NCBI GenBank assembly: GCA_944474755.1
Contig: OX104115.1
Span: 31,294,043 to 31,358,042, forward strand
Direction of reading: 5' to 3'
Length of the DNA: 64,000 bases
From: Limnoperna fortunei
Taxonomy: Eukaryota > Mollusca > Bivalvia > Mytilida > Modiolidae
The notes below the pieces were generated by a model, which was not told the DNA's origin, searched no databases, and saw only the letters and a list, made by a program, of their open reading frames with translations. The number at the start of each line of letters is the position of its first letter. Within the stretch, counting starts at the first letter, position 1. This document shows, one piece after another, positions 20,515 to 32,534 of this stretch. A program made the translations under genes and the position numbers.

Positions 20515-21693
20515 AAAAGCCAAATCATAACTATGTATATACAATATAAAACTGTATGAAAATATATTTTAATATAGTTTAAGAAAAAACCAAAAAAAAA
20601 GTTCAGCTCTATTATAGAGTGCAAATGCTGTTATTTAACTAGCTGGAAGTATGGGGTATATTAGTGTTCAAAATTTTGTAAACAGTTCTTCCATGATCAT
20701 TTTGAATAGCATGATCTTTATGTTATGTACTGTACAAACACCTTCAGTACTGTTAAATTATACATTTAGACATACTTTTTCTATATGTATTATAATCCTT
20801 ATAACATTTTCAAAAAAGACCTTTGTTTGTCAAAAATATAACATCATAGTAAAACAGCTGATGTATGTTTACATTTGCTATGCGTGGAAAATACCTAAGC
20901 TATTTTTAGTCCACCAATTCATATCATACGCTACAAAGGTCAAGGATAATTATTCCCCATGTGTTCGACTTTTTTAAAATCACGCTTTGGCACGGTAAGA
21001 GGTGAAAGTACAATAATTGATAGAATTGTAATTTTTGTGAGTTTTCTTATACAAATGAAACTGATTTGTTATCTGTATTGTGAGGTTTAATATCTAGATC
21101 GTATAACTATTTATAGAAAATACTTACCAATTACATATATTATGCATAACGTCAAACACAAAGTGTTTTCAGATCAAGTCGTCAAGAATGAAATAGTTCC
21201 CGGGATAAATAATGCAAATTTTCCAACGGTTTATAAAGTAAATAGAAACAGACTAACTGCACAAACAGACATTTCATACAGATTAACATCACTTTTCATT
21301 ACGAACTGTATTGCGTGTAATAAATCCTTTTATGGGAAACTATGCTTTAAATCTTGTAATAAATCCTTCTAATAAACATAATTATTTTTGTGGAATACAT
21401 GTGTATGAAACTAAAAACACGCATCCTAAACAACACGTGGTTTATAATCCCATTCATATGCTTGACAGGGTCAATCAAGTTTAACGTACAAATTTCTCGC
21501 TCAACAAAACAAACTAAATGGTTCAATACATCTATACACGTACTTGTGATAAAATGTGTATTACTTATTGTATTGAAAAACTGCTGTACCATTGTCTATT
21601 TATTTAGTCTGTTGTTAATTATATGTGTATTTTGTATGAGAAATACAAGGACTATAATGAACAAACTATATATTTTTCATCATTCTGTGTGTT

Positions 21694-24600
21694 ATGTATT
21701 CCAAACATTTGTTCAACTTGAGTAGTTTAAACGTTAACGGGATAAAAAGTAAAGATAAAAGAAACCGCGTTATAGAATTGATAAAGTCACAGAAATGTTC
21801 TATATGTTTTTTGCAAGAATCCCATTTTGATGAACACATTGAATCAGAGATAAATAATAAAACCAATTTTAAATGTTTTTGTAGTAATGGAACAACTGCG
21901 AGTAGGGGCGTAGCCATTATTATCAAACGATCACTAAACTTCAAGCTATTGAGCAAATATACCGATGATGACGTTAGAATTATTCTAATCAATGCGGAAT
22001 TAGACGACAGTATATTTACATTTTTATGTTTATACGCGCCTAACTGTAAATCTACTAGAAATGTATTCTTTAAAAAAGTCGATAATATGCTGAAAGAATA
22101 CGGAGTAGGAATACCGATTGTGGGGGGAGATTTTAATTAAGCGCTAAAAGATATAGATAGGAAGAACACACGCACAGTCGTGCATGCTGTTCAGCCAGTT
22201 AATAGTTTGAAAGTATTTATGAAAAATAATAAGTTAATGGACATTTGCCGGGTTTTAAATCCAAACGTGTTACAATTTACTTGGAGAAGAAACGAGTAGG
22301 ATCGATTATATTCTGATAGGGAGTAACTTTAGTTCACTAGTAGAATGCTGTAAAATAAAACTGGCAATTATTGGCTCTACCGACCATCAGAGCGTTTATA
22401 TACAATTTAGAAGTGGGGCTGCAGAAAAAGGTAGGAGTTATTGGAAAATTAATAACTCTATTCTAGAAGATGATAATTATATAAATGTAATCAATGGATT
22501 GATAGATCATCACTTTAATGGTCTTGATTATATATCAAATATTAAATCTAGTCGGGATGTTTTTAAAATTAAGGTTCGGGAAAATACAATTAAATTTTGC
22601 AAATTGAAAGCAAAGGTAACACAGAATAATCTTGTTAAGCTAGAAAAAGAACTAGAAGAAAAATTAAAACTAAGAGACTCGATTGGTCAGGTTAATAGTA
22701 ATGAACTAGAAGTCGACATAAACCGAATATCAAATGATATTCAGAAAATATATGATCTAAAGGCAAAGGGTGCTCAAATTAGATCGAGGGAAAAATGGGT
22801 AGAACTTGGAGAAAAAAATGATTCTTATTTCTTTGGATTAGAAAAATAGAGACAGGTTAAAAAATCAATCATTAAATTAAAAGATAAAAATGGAGACATT
22901 GTAATTGATCAAGCAGAAATACTAAATACGATTAAAGAGTATTATAAAGACTTATATTCCTCTACGCAGCCAAACACATTATTGAATGATCAATACATTA
23001 ACAACACTAGACTAGAAAAAACCACAGACGATGAAACGAGAAAAGTATGCGATGGTCTAGTTACATTAGAATAGTGCACAGATGCTCAATAGATGTTTAG
23101 GCTTAGATGGAATATCTGTTGAATTTTATAGACGTTTTTGGAATAAATTAATATACATAATTGTAAAAGTTCTAAATAAAGGTTATGAAGATCAGTCCCT
23201 AAGCTTTTCCCAACGCACAAGTGTTCATACACTTATTCATAAAAAGGGGGATCAAATGTCATTAAATAATTACCGTCCAATTTCTCTTTTAAATGTAGAC
23301 CTAAAACTCTTATCATATGTACTAGCTCAGAGACTAAAGAAAGTCCTTACTTCTATAATCATCGAAGATCAGACAGGTTATGTTAAAAATAGGTTTATAG
23401 GTTTCAATCTCAGGCAAGTACAAGACGTAATAGATTATGCCGAGTCATATAAAACAGAAGGGGCAATTGTTTTCATAGATTTTTCTAAAGCTTTTGATTC
23501 TTTAGAATGGGATTTATGTTCTCTACTCTTAAACATTTTGGATTGAACGAATCGTTTATTCAATGTGTTAAAACACTATATAACGACATTCAAACATCTG
23601 TTATGAATAACGGATGGATATCTGAGATATTCCAAAATGCTAGAGTTATCAGACAAGGCTGTCCACTATCTACTTTGTTGTTTGTTATATCGGTTGAGAT
23701 TATGTCTCTACGTTTACGAAATAACAAAAATATCACAGGTATCAATGTTAAGCTAGACGGTAGATATCATTCAATTAAGATTTCACAATTAGCCGATGAT
23801 ACTACATTATTTTGTGGTTCTAAAGCGGATATAGATTAAGCGATGAATGAAATCGAAATTTTTGGGCCGTTTTCAGGATTTAAATCAAATAGAAACAAAA
23901 CAGAAGGATTATGGATTGGGAAACTAAAATCATGTCGTGAAAAGGTTGTTAATATTAGTTGGACAGACTCTCCAGTAAAAGTATTGGGGTTGTACTTTGG
24001 GCACGACAAAGATGAGTGTGAAAAGATGAATTGCGAACATACGATAAATAGGATGAATAAACTTTTTGATACATGGAAAAAAAGTAATTTTACTATATTG
24101 GGTAGAATTTTGATAATTAAACCATTAGTTATTCCAATTTTTACGTATGTAGCAACTTCGAGTCTGGTGCCCGAAAAATATCTGAAAGACACTGAAAGTC
24201 GATGTTTCAGATTTGTTTGGGATAACAAAAAAGATAAAGTAAAACGAAATCATATAATCAATTCTTATGAAAACGGGGGCCTTGAAATGATAGATATACG
24301 TAGCTATTTTACATCACTTAAGGCATTGTGGGTAAGAAGACTTATTGATGGATCTTTCGCAAATTGGAAGCGGATTCCATTGAAATACTTTAGTATTGTC
24401 GGAAATGATTGTCTTTGACACCAGCAACGCGGATACGAAACGCAACCGAATCTTGAAAAATCTACCGAAATTTTATAAAGAAGTTTTTAAATCGTGGAAA
24501 AAAGCAGGAAGGGGTACTTTTAGCAATGAAACACTTGTATTCCCAAATTGGATAAAAAGTGATTTCATTTATATCAACGATATCGTCGATCAAAACGGAC

Positions 24601-25137
24601 TGAGAGACACATTCTAAACAAATTATTAAATAAGTCCAACTGGATGGTAGAACTTAATATAGTGAAAAAAGCTATACCGAAACACTGGTTGGATACTCTT
24701 AAAGCCAAACGTCCAAAAAGACAAAAATTAATATAGTGAGTAAACAATTTCATTGGAATAATATAGTAATTAAAGACTTATTACTCTCAAATAAAACATT
24801 ATATAAGTATCTTATAGATATTAAAACAGAGGTATCGGTAGGGTTAAATAAGTGAGAAAGAGTCCTAAATTATCAATTTGATTTAGTAACGGGTAGAAAA
24901 TCATTAAAAATATTCATGTTTAAATATCTCAAAGAGAACAAATTAAAAGTTTTTAGGTGGAAGCTTCTACAGAACATATTGCCAAATAAACAATTACTGT
25001 TTAAATGGAAAATTACTCCTAATAGTTTATGTAATTTTTGTGACACTGAAGAGAATTATATGCAATTGTTTATCTCGTGTTCATACTTAAAAGATTTTTG
25101 GGTAAAGTTCATGAAATCATGGCTCTGTGTGGTATGA
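21694..25137 (+). pseudogene. LINE ORF2: AP endonuclease and reverse transcriptase, broken
   Basis: The endonuclease starts near 21714 (LSSLNVNGIKSKDKRN), has FLQESHFDE (QE motif) and ends in VGGDFN at 22138 before a stop. The RT follows in pieces: LGLDGISVEFYRRFW near 23100-23140, NNYRPISLLNVDLKLLS near 23265-23315, FIDFSKAFDSLEWD near 23473-23514, RQGCPLSTLLF near 23651, and LADDTTLF near 23790. The last is the catalytic box with LADD where YADD is commoner, which is normal for L1/Tx1. A C-terminal CNFC...C cluster is near 25030-25070. At least six stops or frameshifts separate these pieces. Confidence 0.88.
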
Positions 25138-25568
25138 AATTTATAGTTAATCTCAAGCATGTAGTCTTTGGATATAAAATTTCTTATCAAGACTATTATG
25201 AAGTCAATTTTTTTTTTGACAATGCTAAGTTTTTTCAATTTATAAGTCATATTTTATATCAGAACAAAAAACCAAGAATGTTAATATATTCAACATATTT
25301 AGATCGGAATTTTGTTCAAGAATTGATTATAATAATAAAACTTTCTTGCTAGATAAGCTTAAAAAGATACTTGTTAATAAGTAGTTCTTGTTTAATTAAT
25401 GAGGTGAAATATTTTGTAGTAATGTATTGTATTACAATAATATAAGATATTGCAGCCATTTGTTATCCTGGATAAATGGTGGAATATTACAGGAAACATC
25501 AGGAGTTGCTTGGACTCTTGGTGTGAAATGTAACAAGCACTATTAGAAATAAAATATTTTATGTTAAA

Positions 25569-25582
25569 AAAAAACAAGATGA
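25569..25582. repeat. LINE target-site duplication, right (14 bp)
   Basis: AAAAAACAAGATGA, identical to 19957-19970. Confidence 0.75.
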
Positions 25583-25664
25583 GATAGAGACCTGCGGACT
25601 TTACCATAAACCTTAATGACCATTGACTTTGAAATTTGGCAAACAGTCAAAGGTTAAGGAGATT

Positions 25665-26260
25665 CTCTTTTTTGATATTTGTTTGTTAGCGCTACTTCTT
25701 TGAAACCGCAAAAGATATATAAACATTATTTATAGGAACATGTTCGCCGATAAGACAAAACTTTATCCAATTTAACGCGTAGTAATTTGACTTTATTTTA
25801 TTGGAGTTCTCTCCAATAAAATTCGAATTGATAGTTAGGCCTGCGGTCTTCAATATAGACCTTCATGCTCTTTAACAATGAATGTGAATGCAAAACCGAA
25901 GATCAAGGTCATGCACTAAGTGTTATTATTTGCTTCGTATTGCTACTTCTTTGAAGCAATCTTTTTTTGATATTTGCTTGTTAGCGCTACTTCGTTGACA
26001 CCGCAAAAGATATATAAACACTATTTATAGGGACATGTTCGCCGATAAGATGAAACTTTATCCAATTTAACACGTAGCAATTTGACTTTATTTTATTGGA
26101 GTTCTCTCCAATAAAATTCGAATTGATAGTTAGGCCTGCGGTCTTCAATATAGACCTTCATGCTCTTTGACAATGAATGTGAATGCAAAACCGAAGATCA
26201 AGGTCATGTACTAAGTGTTATTATTTGCTTTTTATTGCTACTTCTTTGAAGCCATAAAAG
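25665..26260 (+). repeat. two tandem copies of a ~297-bp repeat
   Basis: Blocks such as TTAGCGCTACTTC (25685 and 25981), ACATGTTCGCCGATAAG (about 25738 and 26034) and the palindrome TTATTGGAGTTCTCTCCAATAA recur 296-298 bp apart with few differences. Each copy has one GATCAAGGTCATG site. Non-coding. Confidence 0.85.
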
Positions 26261-27358
26261 ATACATAGAAACCTATACCAGACTTAGTTTTGTCCTTGTA
26301 AAGGTCTTAAGTTGAAAAAATATTGGGAAAGGATTTGCTTAAAGTTACACGTTATTTACCGTCAAGTGATTATTAGATTTTCATAACTTGTTTTGATTAT
26401 TGATAGTAAAGGAATGGGGTCTTTACCAATCCCCCTACCGATGCCCTTGGAAATGAGCACAAGGTCACGACTATTTACTTGTCTTTCACCTTTGGTATTT
26501 TCATATAATGAAATAATTTCTCTTCCTGAAATGTTCTTTGAATAATTACGACTAAATTAAACATGTCGCGACATTTTTTTTAATAGAGTAGATATCTCTC
26601 TTTCATGCCAATTTCTAGCAATAATACAAAACACTGCAAAAAAATGTTATTGGAAATTTGTAACGAAGTAGTATTGATTATGATGTTGTACCTTCCTTAG
26701 GTTAAAAAACAACGTGTTCTATCCTAATTTTTTACCATCTGTGTTCTATAAAAGGTCCGGGTTTTCTGATGGATACTCCAGCTTCCTCCCACAGTAAAAA
26801 CTGGACTCATGATATAACTGTAAAATTGCTGAAAGTGGCATAAAACAATATATTCAAACAAACAAGCAAACACTTTATTTACCATTTGTGATAAATAAGG
26901 TTAGTGAAATGATTTTACCTTCATAACATGTTTGAATAATAAATATGATTAAATATAGAAATTTCGGAACACTTTTTATCAGCACTTAATAGGAGTTATC
27001 TCTCTTAGAATGATAATCTCTGCAAATCATACAGAACTATTAAAGAAGATTTGTTAAAAAGATACAATCAATTAATTCGTTATGTTTATATTGTGAAACC
27101 TTTCTCCAGTTTAAAAAAAAAACGCCAATCCTTATTTTTGACCTTTTGTTATGTGTTAAGATTATGGAATGATTCTTCTTCAAAAATGGTTTTTAATAAC
27201 TACGAGTAAAATTAGATATGTCGCTCTACTAGTTTTATTACCAACTTGATACCTCTCTTAGAATGCAAATCAGAAACAGATAATACTATGATTTTATTAT
27301 GTAAAGATATCAGTATTACCCTAGTTATTTGTCCAAGGCTTTCTACATTAGCCTGACT
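26261..27358. repeat. diverged non-coding repeats with a SINE tail fragment
   Basis: Scattered similarity to the satellite units in inverted form, for example GGAGTTATCTCTCTTAGAATG near 26993-27013 and a CCTCTCTTAGAATGC-like block near 27252. The SINE tail fragment is listed separately. No gene. Confidence 0.45.
26757..26876 (+). repeat. SINE 3' tail fragment
   Basis: This matches the tail of the SINE at 5740-6011: GGGTTTTCTGATGGATACTCC, CTTCCTCCCACAGTAAAAAC, GCTGAAAGTGGC, then CAAACAAACAAG. The tRNA-like head is absent. Confidence 0.8.
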
Positions 27359-27424
27359 GTAAATACCAGTTTCCGTCGTTTTCCGTCTGTCGCTGACTGA
27401 GATTCACTGCCAGTGACTGCAAAC

Positions 27425-27775
27425 ATGTCTGTAAATGACAATAATTTTTACTGCGACGGTCATTTTATGTCTGTGAAGGACATATTTTGTCTGTCACATA
27501 CGTTTTTTTCTTTCGTGTAGTCACAATTTGTCTGTTACAACGGGGTTTCCGTTGTATCAGTCAAAAAATTGTGTCAAAGGCATATTTTCCGTTGAAGCAG
27601 TCACAGTTTGTCTGTCACAACTGCCTTTCCGTTGTTTCATTAGAAAAATGTCTGTAACGGTCATTTTTCGTTGGACCCATTCGAACTTTCTCTGTTGCAA
27701 CGGCGTTACCGTTGTTTCAGTAAAAAAATGTCTGTCACATGTATTTTCTTCGTTGTATCATACAAAATGGAATTG
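27425..27775 (+). repeat. ~40-bp minisatellite, about 8 diverged units
   Basis: GTCTGTNACAACGG..TTTCCGTTGT.TCAGTCA-like units start near 27427, 27471, 27529, 27571, 27609, 27649, 27688 and 27729. Spacing is about 40 bp in the second half. Non-coding. Confidence 0.75.
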
Positions 27776-28019
27776 TCACAACCTCTGATATTGTTATGTT
27801 TTATGTTTTTGCAAATGTTATGCGAATAGTCTCGTTACATACATAAATTTATGTTTAAATAAATCTGTTCAAAAAAATTAACCCTCAGCAATGAAGACAG
27901 CTAAAAGTAAATCCTATGTTACAATGTTGATATTAACCGAATTTATCACTACTTTACTGATGCCTCTAATTGAAGTAAAAACTGCATTTGAGTTATCTCT
28001 ACATTTCTACAATAATATA

Positions 28020-29255
28020 CACCTCTCCATAAGTTAAGCAACACCCTATTTTTTTCCAGGGATTCATTTAAGATTTTATACAATGTTTTTAAAGAAATGA
28101 CAATTTATTGAACATTAATGACAAATGACACATACAAACAACATGTGTACAGTCGCTTTTTTTATTGTTGGATGAAAAAATCTGCAAAGCACAAATATCA
28201 GAAAACAGTGAAAATAAAACTTACATTAGTCATAAGTTTGATTACATACGTCAATTTCATGAACTTTAAGTAAACATATCATCACAGGTCAACGTTCAGG
28301 GAAAGAAAAGTCACTTAGAAATGTGTTTAACGCAAAAATACTCAGTAAGTCGTGTAACCACCACGCATCCGGTACAGTTTATTAACTCTCCTCCTCATGC
28401 TGTTGACTTAACGACGAAGTGTAGAATGTGGTAAATTCTGCCATTCATTTTGAATGGCAACAGGTAGTTCTTGGTCATTTTGACAAGCAGGCGCTCTGTT
28501 ATAGATTTTACGTCCAATGATATCCCACAAATGTTCATATCGGGTGACATGGATGGCCATGGAAAAATATGCTCAATAGCTTCCCTTTAGATAACATCAC
28601 GTGCAATTGCAGCTCGGTGAGGTCTTGCCTTGTCATCTATAAAGATAGGTCTGTTACCAAGCGATGATTGTCAAAATGTGGCAAAATAATAGCGTTAATG
28701 ACATCATTTCGATATTTCTGCCCTGGAATTGTCCCATTAACCACATACAGATTCAGACACTACCACCGCCAAACCCTGTTCTGCCTAGGGTGTTGTTCTG
28801 GTTGTAAGTAGTGCCTCGTTGTCTCTAACGCGCATGCGCCCATCAATATGACGAAGAAGGAATCTGCTTTCGTCGGTCCAGTGTACTGGTCGCCAGTTTC
28901 GAATATTCCAATAGTGGTGATGTTGTGTCCACTCTTACTGTGCTTGGCGATGTCTCTGTGTCAACAGTGGACGTTTCAAGGGACGACGAGCTCTCAACCT
29001 TGCATTCTTTAGGCGCCTGTTAACTGCTCGAACGGCGACTCTGGTTGCAGTATTCAAAACGTCACGAATATATCTTGTAGTGGAAAATGGTTGGCGTTTG
29101 GCTACACGAACTAGTGCTCTATCCTCCTGTTTAGATGCTTTTGGTGGTCGACCTGACCTTGGACGTTCCTGGATAGTTCCATCATCTCAATGACGTTTCA
29201 GTAGCCGGAAACAATACTTAAGTGAATGCCAAAGTGTTGTGCTATCTTAAACAAG
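28020..29255 (-). pseudogene. Tc1-like transposase remnant
   Basis: Minus-strand translation in shifting frames gives the Tc1/mariner order: a helix-turn-helix-like start near 29250, VHWTDESRF (first catalytic Asp) near 28870-28895, FIDDKARPHRA (second Asp) near 28620-28650, and FPWPSMSPDMN (third acidic position, here D) near 28540-28570. Multiple stops and frameshifts make it non-functional. This family cuts and pastes Tc1-type transposons at TA sites. The sequence near 28024-28060 may be one terminal repeat; the other end is lost in the adjoining satellite. Confidence 0.8.
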
Positions 29256-29264
29256 CTGATTAAT

Positions 29265-30085
29265 GAGTACAATGTGAAAAACCAATCAGATGCATATATA
29301 ATGGGAGATAACTCTATACAATGAAGTCAAATCATTTCCCTTTAAATGCTACAAAGTTGCTCCTTTTTGCAAATCTTTAGTTTCCCTCTATCATTAATAG
29401 TTAATGAGTTACATTTGAAAAACCAAAAAGTTACATATATAATGGGAGATAACTCCTATAAGATGACTTCAAATCCTTATCCTGTAAATGTGACTAAGAT
29501 GCTCCTTTAAGAGATCAACATTTTGCACTCTTTCGTTTCCTGTATTATTAATTGTTAATGAGTTACATGTGAAAACCCAATAAATTATATATATATATAA
29601 TGAGGGATAACTCCTATAAAATGAAGTCAAATCCTTTCCCTGTAAATGTAATAAAGTTGCTCCTTTAAGAGGTTAACATTTTGCACTCTATAGTTTCCCA
29701 CTATCATTAATAGGTAATGAGTACCATGTGAAAAACCAATCAGTTACATATATAATGGGAAATAACTCCTATAAAATGAAGTCAAATCCGTTTACTGCAA
29801 TCGTAAAAAAGTTGCTCCTTTAAAAGGTAAACTTATTTTCCCTTTATCAATAATAGATAATGATTAACATGTAAAGAACCAATAAGTAACATATATAATG
29901 GGAGATAACTCCTATAAAATGAAGCCAAATCCTTTCCCTGTAAAAGTAACAAAGTTGCTCCTTTAAGAGATCAACATTTTGCACTCTTTACATTCCTTTT
30001 ATCATTTAAAGTTAATGAGCTATTGTGAAAAACCAATCAGTTACTTATATAATGAAAGAAACCTCCTATAAAATGAAGTCAAATT
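29265..30085 (+). repeat. ~156-bp satellite array 1, about 6 monomers
   Basis: Cores of the GGGAGATAACTCC type occur at about 29300, 29443, 29601, 29755, 29897 and a degraded one at 30051. The monomer also has (A)TCATTAATAGTTAATGAGT, AAACCAATNAGTTACATA, GAAGTCAAATCCTTTCC and AAAGTTGCTCCTTTAAGAG blocks. Confidence 0.9.
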
Positions 30086-30586
30086 ACTTCGTTTCAGAGG
30101 AGTAGCGCACACAAACAAATGTCAAAATTTAGAACGTGACCTTGACCTTTGACATTGTGTCCATTTTCAAGATCAAAGGTCAAGATGATCTATAGTGAAG
30201 ACCCCAGGCCTCTATCTCTTTTAGTTGTTGAGATTTGTTTGAATATCACTTACTTCTTTATTTAAATGGAGATAACTCCTATAATATGTCGTCAGAACCG
30301 TTCAATCAATCCGTCCCAAAGTTCCGCAAGGATATAGGACACATTTTGGTAAAGGTTTGATATTGCTACCTTTTTTGGTTTAGGAGGAGTAGCATGAACA
30401 AGCTTTTAATAAAAGGGGAGATAACTCCTTAAAGGAAAAGGGTGCGGTCAGTCAGGGTGAACTGCGAAAGCGCAATGGGTGACCGATATCAGATATAAAA
30501 TATCAAAGCGACATGTCGCAAAATGAAAAAACCACACATAAGTTTGCGCAAGAAGTGGGAGAATAATAATAGTAATCATAATCAAA
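30086..30586 (+). repeat. unit end block (tail) 1
   Basis: Order: CCGTTTCAGAGGAGTAGCG-like block, AGGTCA-type hairpin (about 30137-30186), GGAGATAACTCC core, a TTTTGGTAAAGGTTTG block, GTGAACTGCGAAAGCGCAATG, CGACATGTCGC and an (AAT)-rich end. The same order ends the units at about 31757, 36519, 38799 and 60790. Confidence 0.8.
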
Positions 30587-31757
30587 GATCAACTGTTCGG
30601 TTGAACATATGAGGGTCTTTCCACATTAATTTTAATTTGTATAACATGATGACATTTAAAGTAATCATCTTTTTGCAAAATGTTATAACTTTGCTATAAA
30701 TATTTAAAAAAAATATTTTGTATTATTTGCCACAGATTGGCATTCTAAGAGAGATAACTCTTATTAAAGTATTATACAACTTTTCACGCCATGTCTTAAT
30801 TTAATAAAAATAATTAATAGAACATTTTAGGACGAAAATAATTTCAATATCTTTTAAAAAAAGCAAAGGTCTAAAACTAGTACGTGACCTTGACCCATAC
30901 AAGTTTTCAAGGCCAAAGGGCATGAGTGTCTATGGTGAAGACCCCATGCCTCTATCATTACTAGTTAATGAGTAAATGAAAAAAAAATCAATATGTTGCA
31001 TATATAATGGGAGATAACTCCTATAAAATGAAGTCAAATCCTTTCCCTGTAAATGTGACTAAGATGCTCCTTTAAGAGATCAACATTTTGCACTCTTTCA
31101 TTTCCCTGTATTATTAATTGTTAATGAGTTACATGTAAAAAACCAATAAGTAACATATATAATGGGAGATAACTCCTATAAAATGAAGTCAAATTACTTC
31201 CCTTTAAATGTGACAAAGTTGCGTCTTAATAAGACGAAGATTTTACTCTCAATAAGTGTTTATCTATCTTTTACCGTTTCAGAGGAGTAGCGGACACAAG
31301 CTAATGTCAAAATTTAGAATGTGACCTTGACCTTTGACCTTGTGACCATTTTCAAGGTCAAAGGTCATGATGGTCTAAAGTGAAGACCAAAGGCCTCTAT
31401 CTCTGTTAATTGTTTAGATTTGTTCGAATATCACTTACTACTTTTATTTAAAGAGAGATAACTCCTGTAAGATGTCGTCAGAACCCTTCAATCAATTTGT
31501 CCCAAAGTTGCGCAAGTATAAAGGGCACATTTTGGTAAAGGTTTGGTATTGCTATCTTTTTTAGTTTAGGATGAGTAGCAGGAACAAGCTTTTTAGTAAA
31601 AGGGGAGATAACTCCTTAAATGAAAAGTGTACGGTCATTCAGGGTGAACTGCGAAAGCGCAATGGGTAACCGACATCAGATATAAAATATCAAAGTGACA
31701 TGTCGCGAAGAGAAAAAACCTTACAGCGAAGAGTGATGGCGGAAGAAAAGAGAAAAT
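30587..31757 (+). repeat. type-1 unit: leader hairpin, 2 monomers, tail
   Basis: The leader GATCAACTGTTCGGTTGAAC starts the unit, followed by a GAGGGTCTTTCCAC block, two ~156-bp monomers (cores at about 31010 and 31165), a hairpin (31320-31369) and the tail with CATGTCGCGAAG near 31700. A Tigger transposon is inserted at the TA at the end of the unit. Confidence 0.85.
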
Positions 31758-32534
31758 ACAGTAGAACTTCGATAACTCGAACTCGAAAGGGTCGTCAAAA
31801 ATTGTTCGAGCTATCGGTAGTTCGAGCCATCGAAGTTTTCCGATTTCCGGAAATTTTTCTGTTCCGTACCGGGAAGTTTTTTTCTTATGCTTTCTCTGTT
31901 ATTTCCTGCAGGTTATGTAATTGTTTTGGAGGACTAAATTTCGTTTAAATGTATGTAGATGTCAATATAATGAATTTTGTTATGAATAAAATTGATTGTA
32001 GTTGTTTGTTTGTGTATTGTTATTTATAGATCCATGAATAAATCGAAATTAAAATGATTTGACCTAGTTTGTTTGAATCAGCATTACGGAAGGCAGACGG
32101 TAACCGACATCAGATATAAAATATCAAAGTGACATGTCGCGAAGAGAAAAAACCTTACAGCGAAGAGTGATGGCGGAAGAAAAGAGAAAATACAGTAGAA
32201 CTTCGATAACTCGAACTCGAAAGGGTCGTCAAAAATTGTTCGAGCTATCGGTAGTTCGAGCCATCGAAGTTTTCCGATTTCCGGAAATTTTTCTGTTCCG
32301 TACCGGGAAGTTTTTTTCTTATGCTTTCTCTGTTATTTCCTGCAGGTTATGTAATTGTTTTGGAGGACTAAATTTCGTTTAAATGTATGTAGATGTCAAT
32401 ATAATGAATTTTGTTATGAATAAAATTGATTGTAGTTGTTTGTTTGTGTATTGTTATTTATAGATCCATGAATAAATCGAAATTAAAATGATTTGACCTA
32501 GTTTGTTTGAATCAGCATTACGGAAGGCAGACGG
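31667..32534 (+). repeat. exact 434-bp tandem duplication across a transposon end
   Basis: 31667-32100 and 32101-32534 appear identical. Each copy contains 92 bp of satellite-unit tail plus the first 342 bp of the Tigger element. No difference was seen by eye, so this is very recent or an assembly artefact. Confidence 0.9.

Larger units (their letters stand above)
19971..25568 (+). mobile_element. L1/Tx1-like non-LTR retrotransposon, decayed
   Basis: An ORF1-like zinc-knuckle protein is followed by an endonuclease-reverse transcriptase ORF2. The element is bounded by a 14-bp direct repeat, with an A-rich 3' end at about 25565. Many stops and frameshifts show it is inactive. The 5' end is probably truncated within ORF1, because the coding similarity starts right at the left duplication. 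The 1.2 kb between ORF1 and ORF2 (20518-21690) is AT-rich and not recognised. Confidence 0.8.

Noticed and set aside
20651..21725. Open frames between LINE ORF1 and ORF2
   Set aside because: AT-rich, hydrophobic chance frames on both strands without a domain.
31700..31948. 82-codon frame repeated identically at 32134-32382
   Set aside because: It runs from satellite tail into the Tigger terminus. Identity is due to the 434-bp duplication, not coding constraint.
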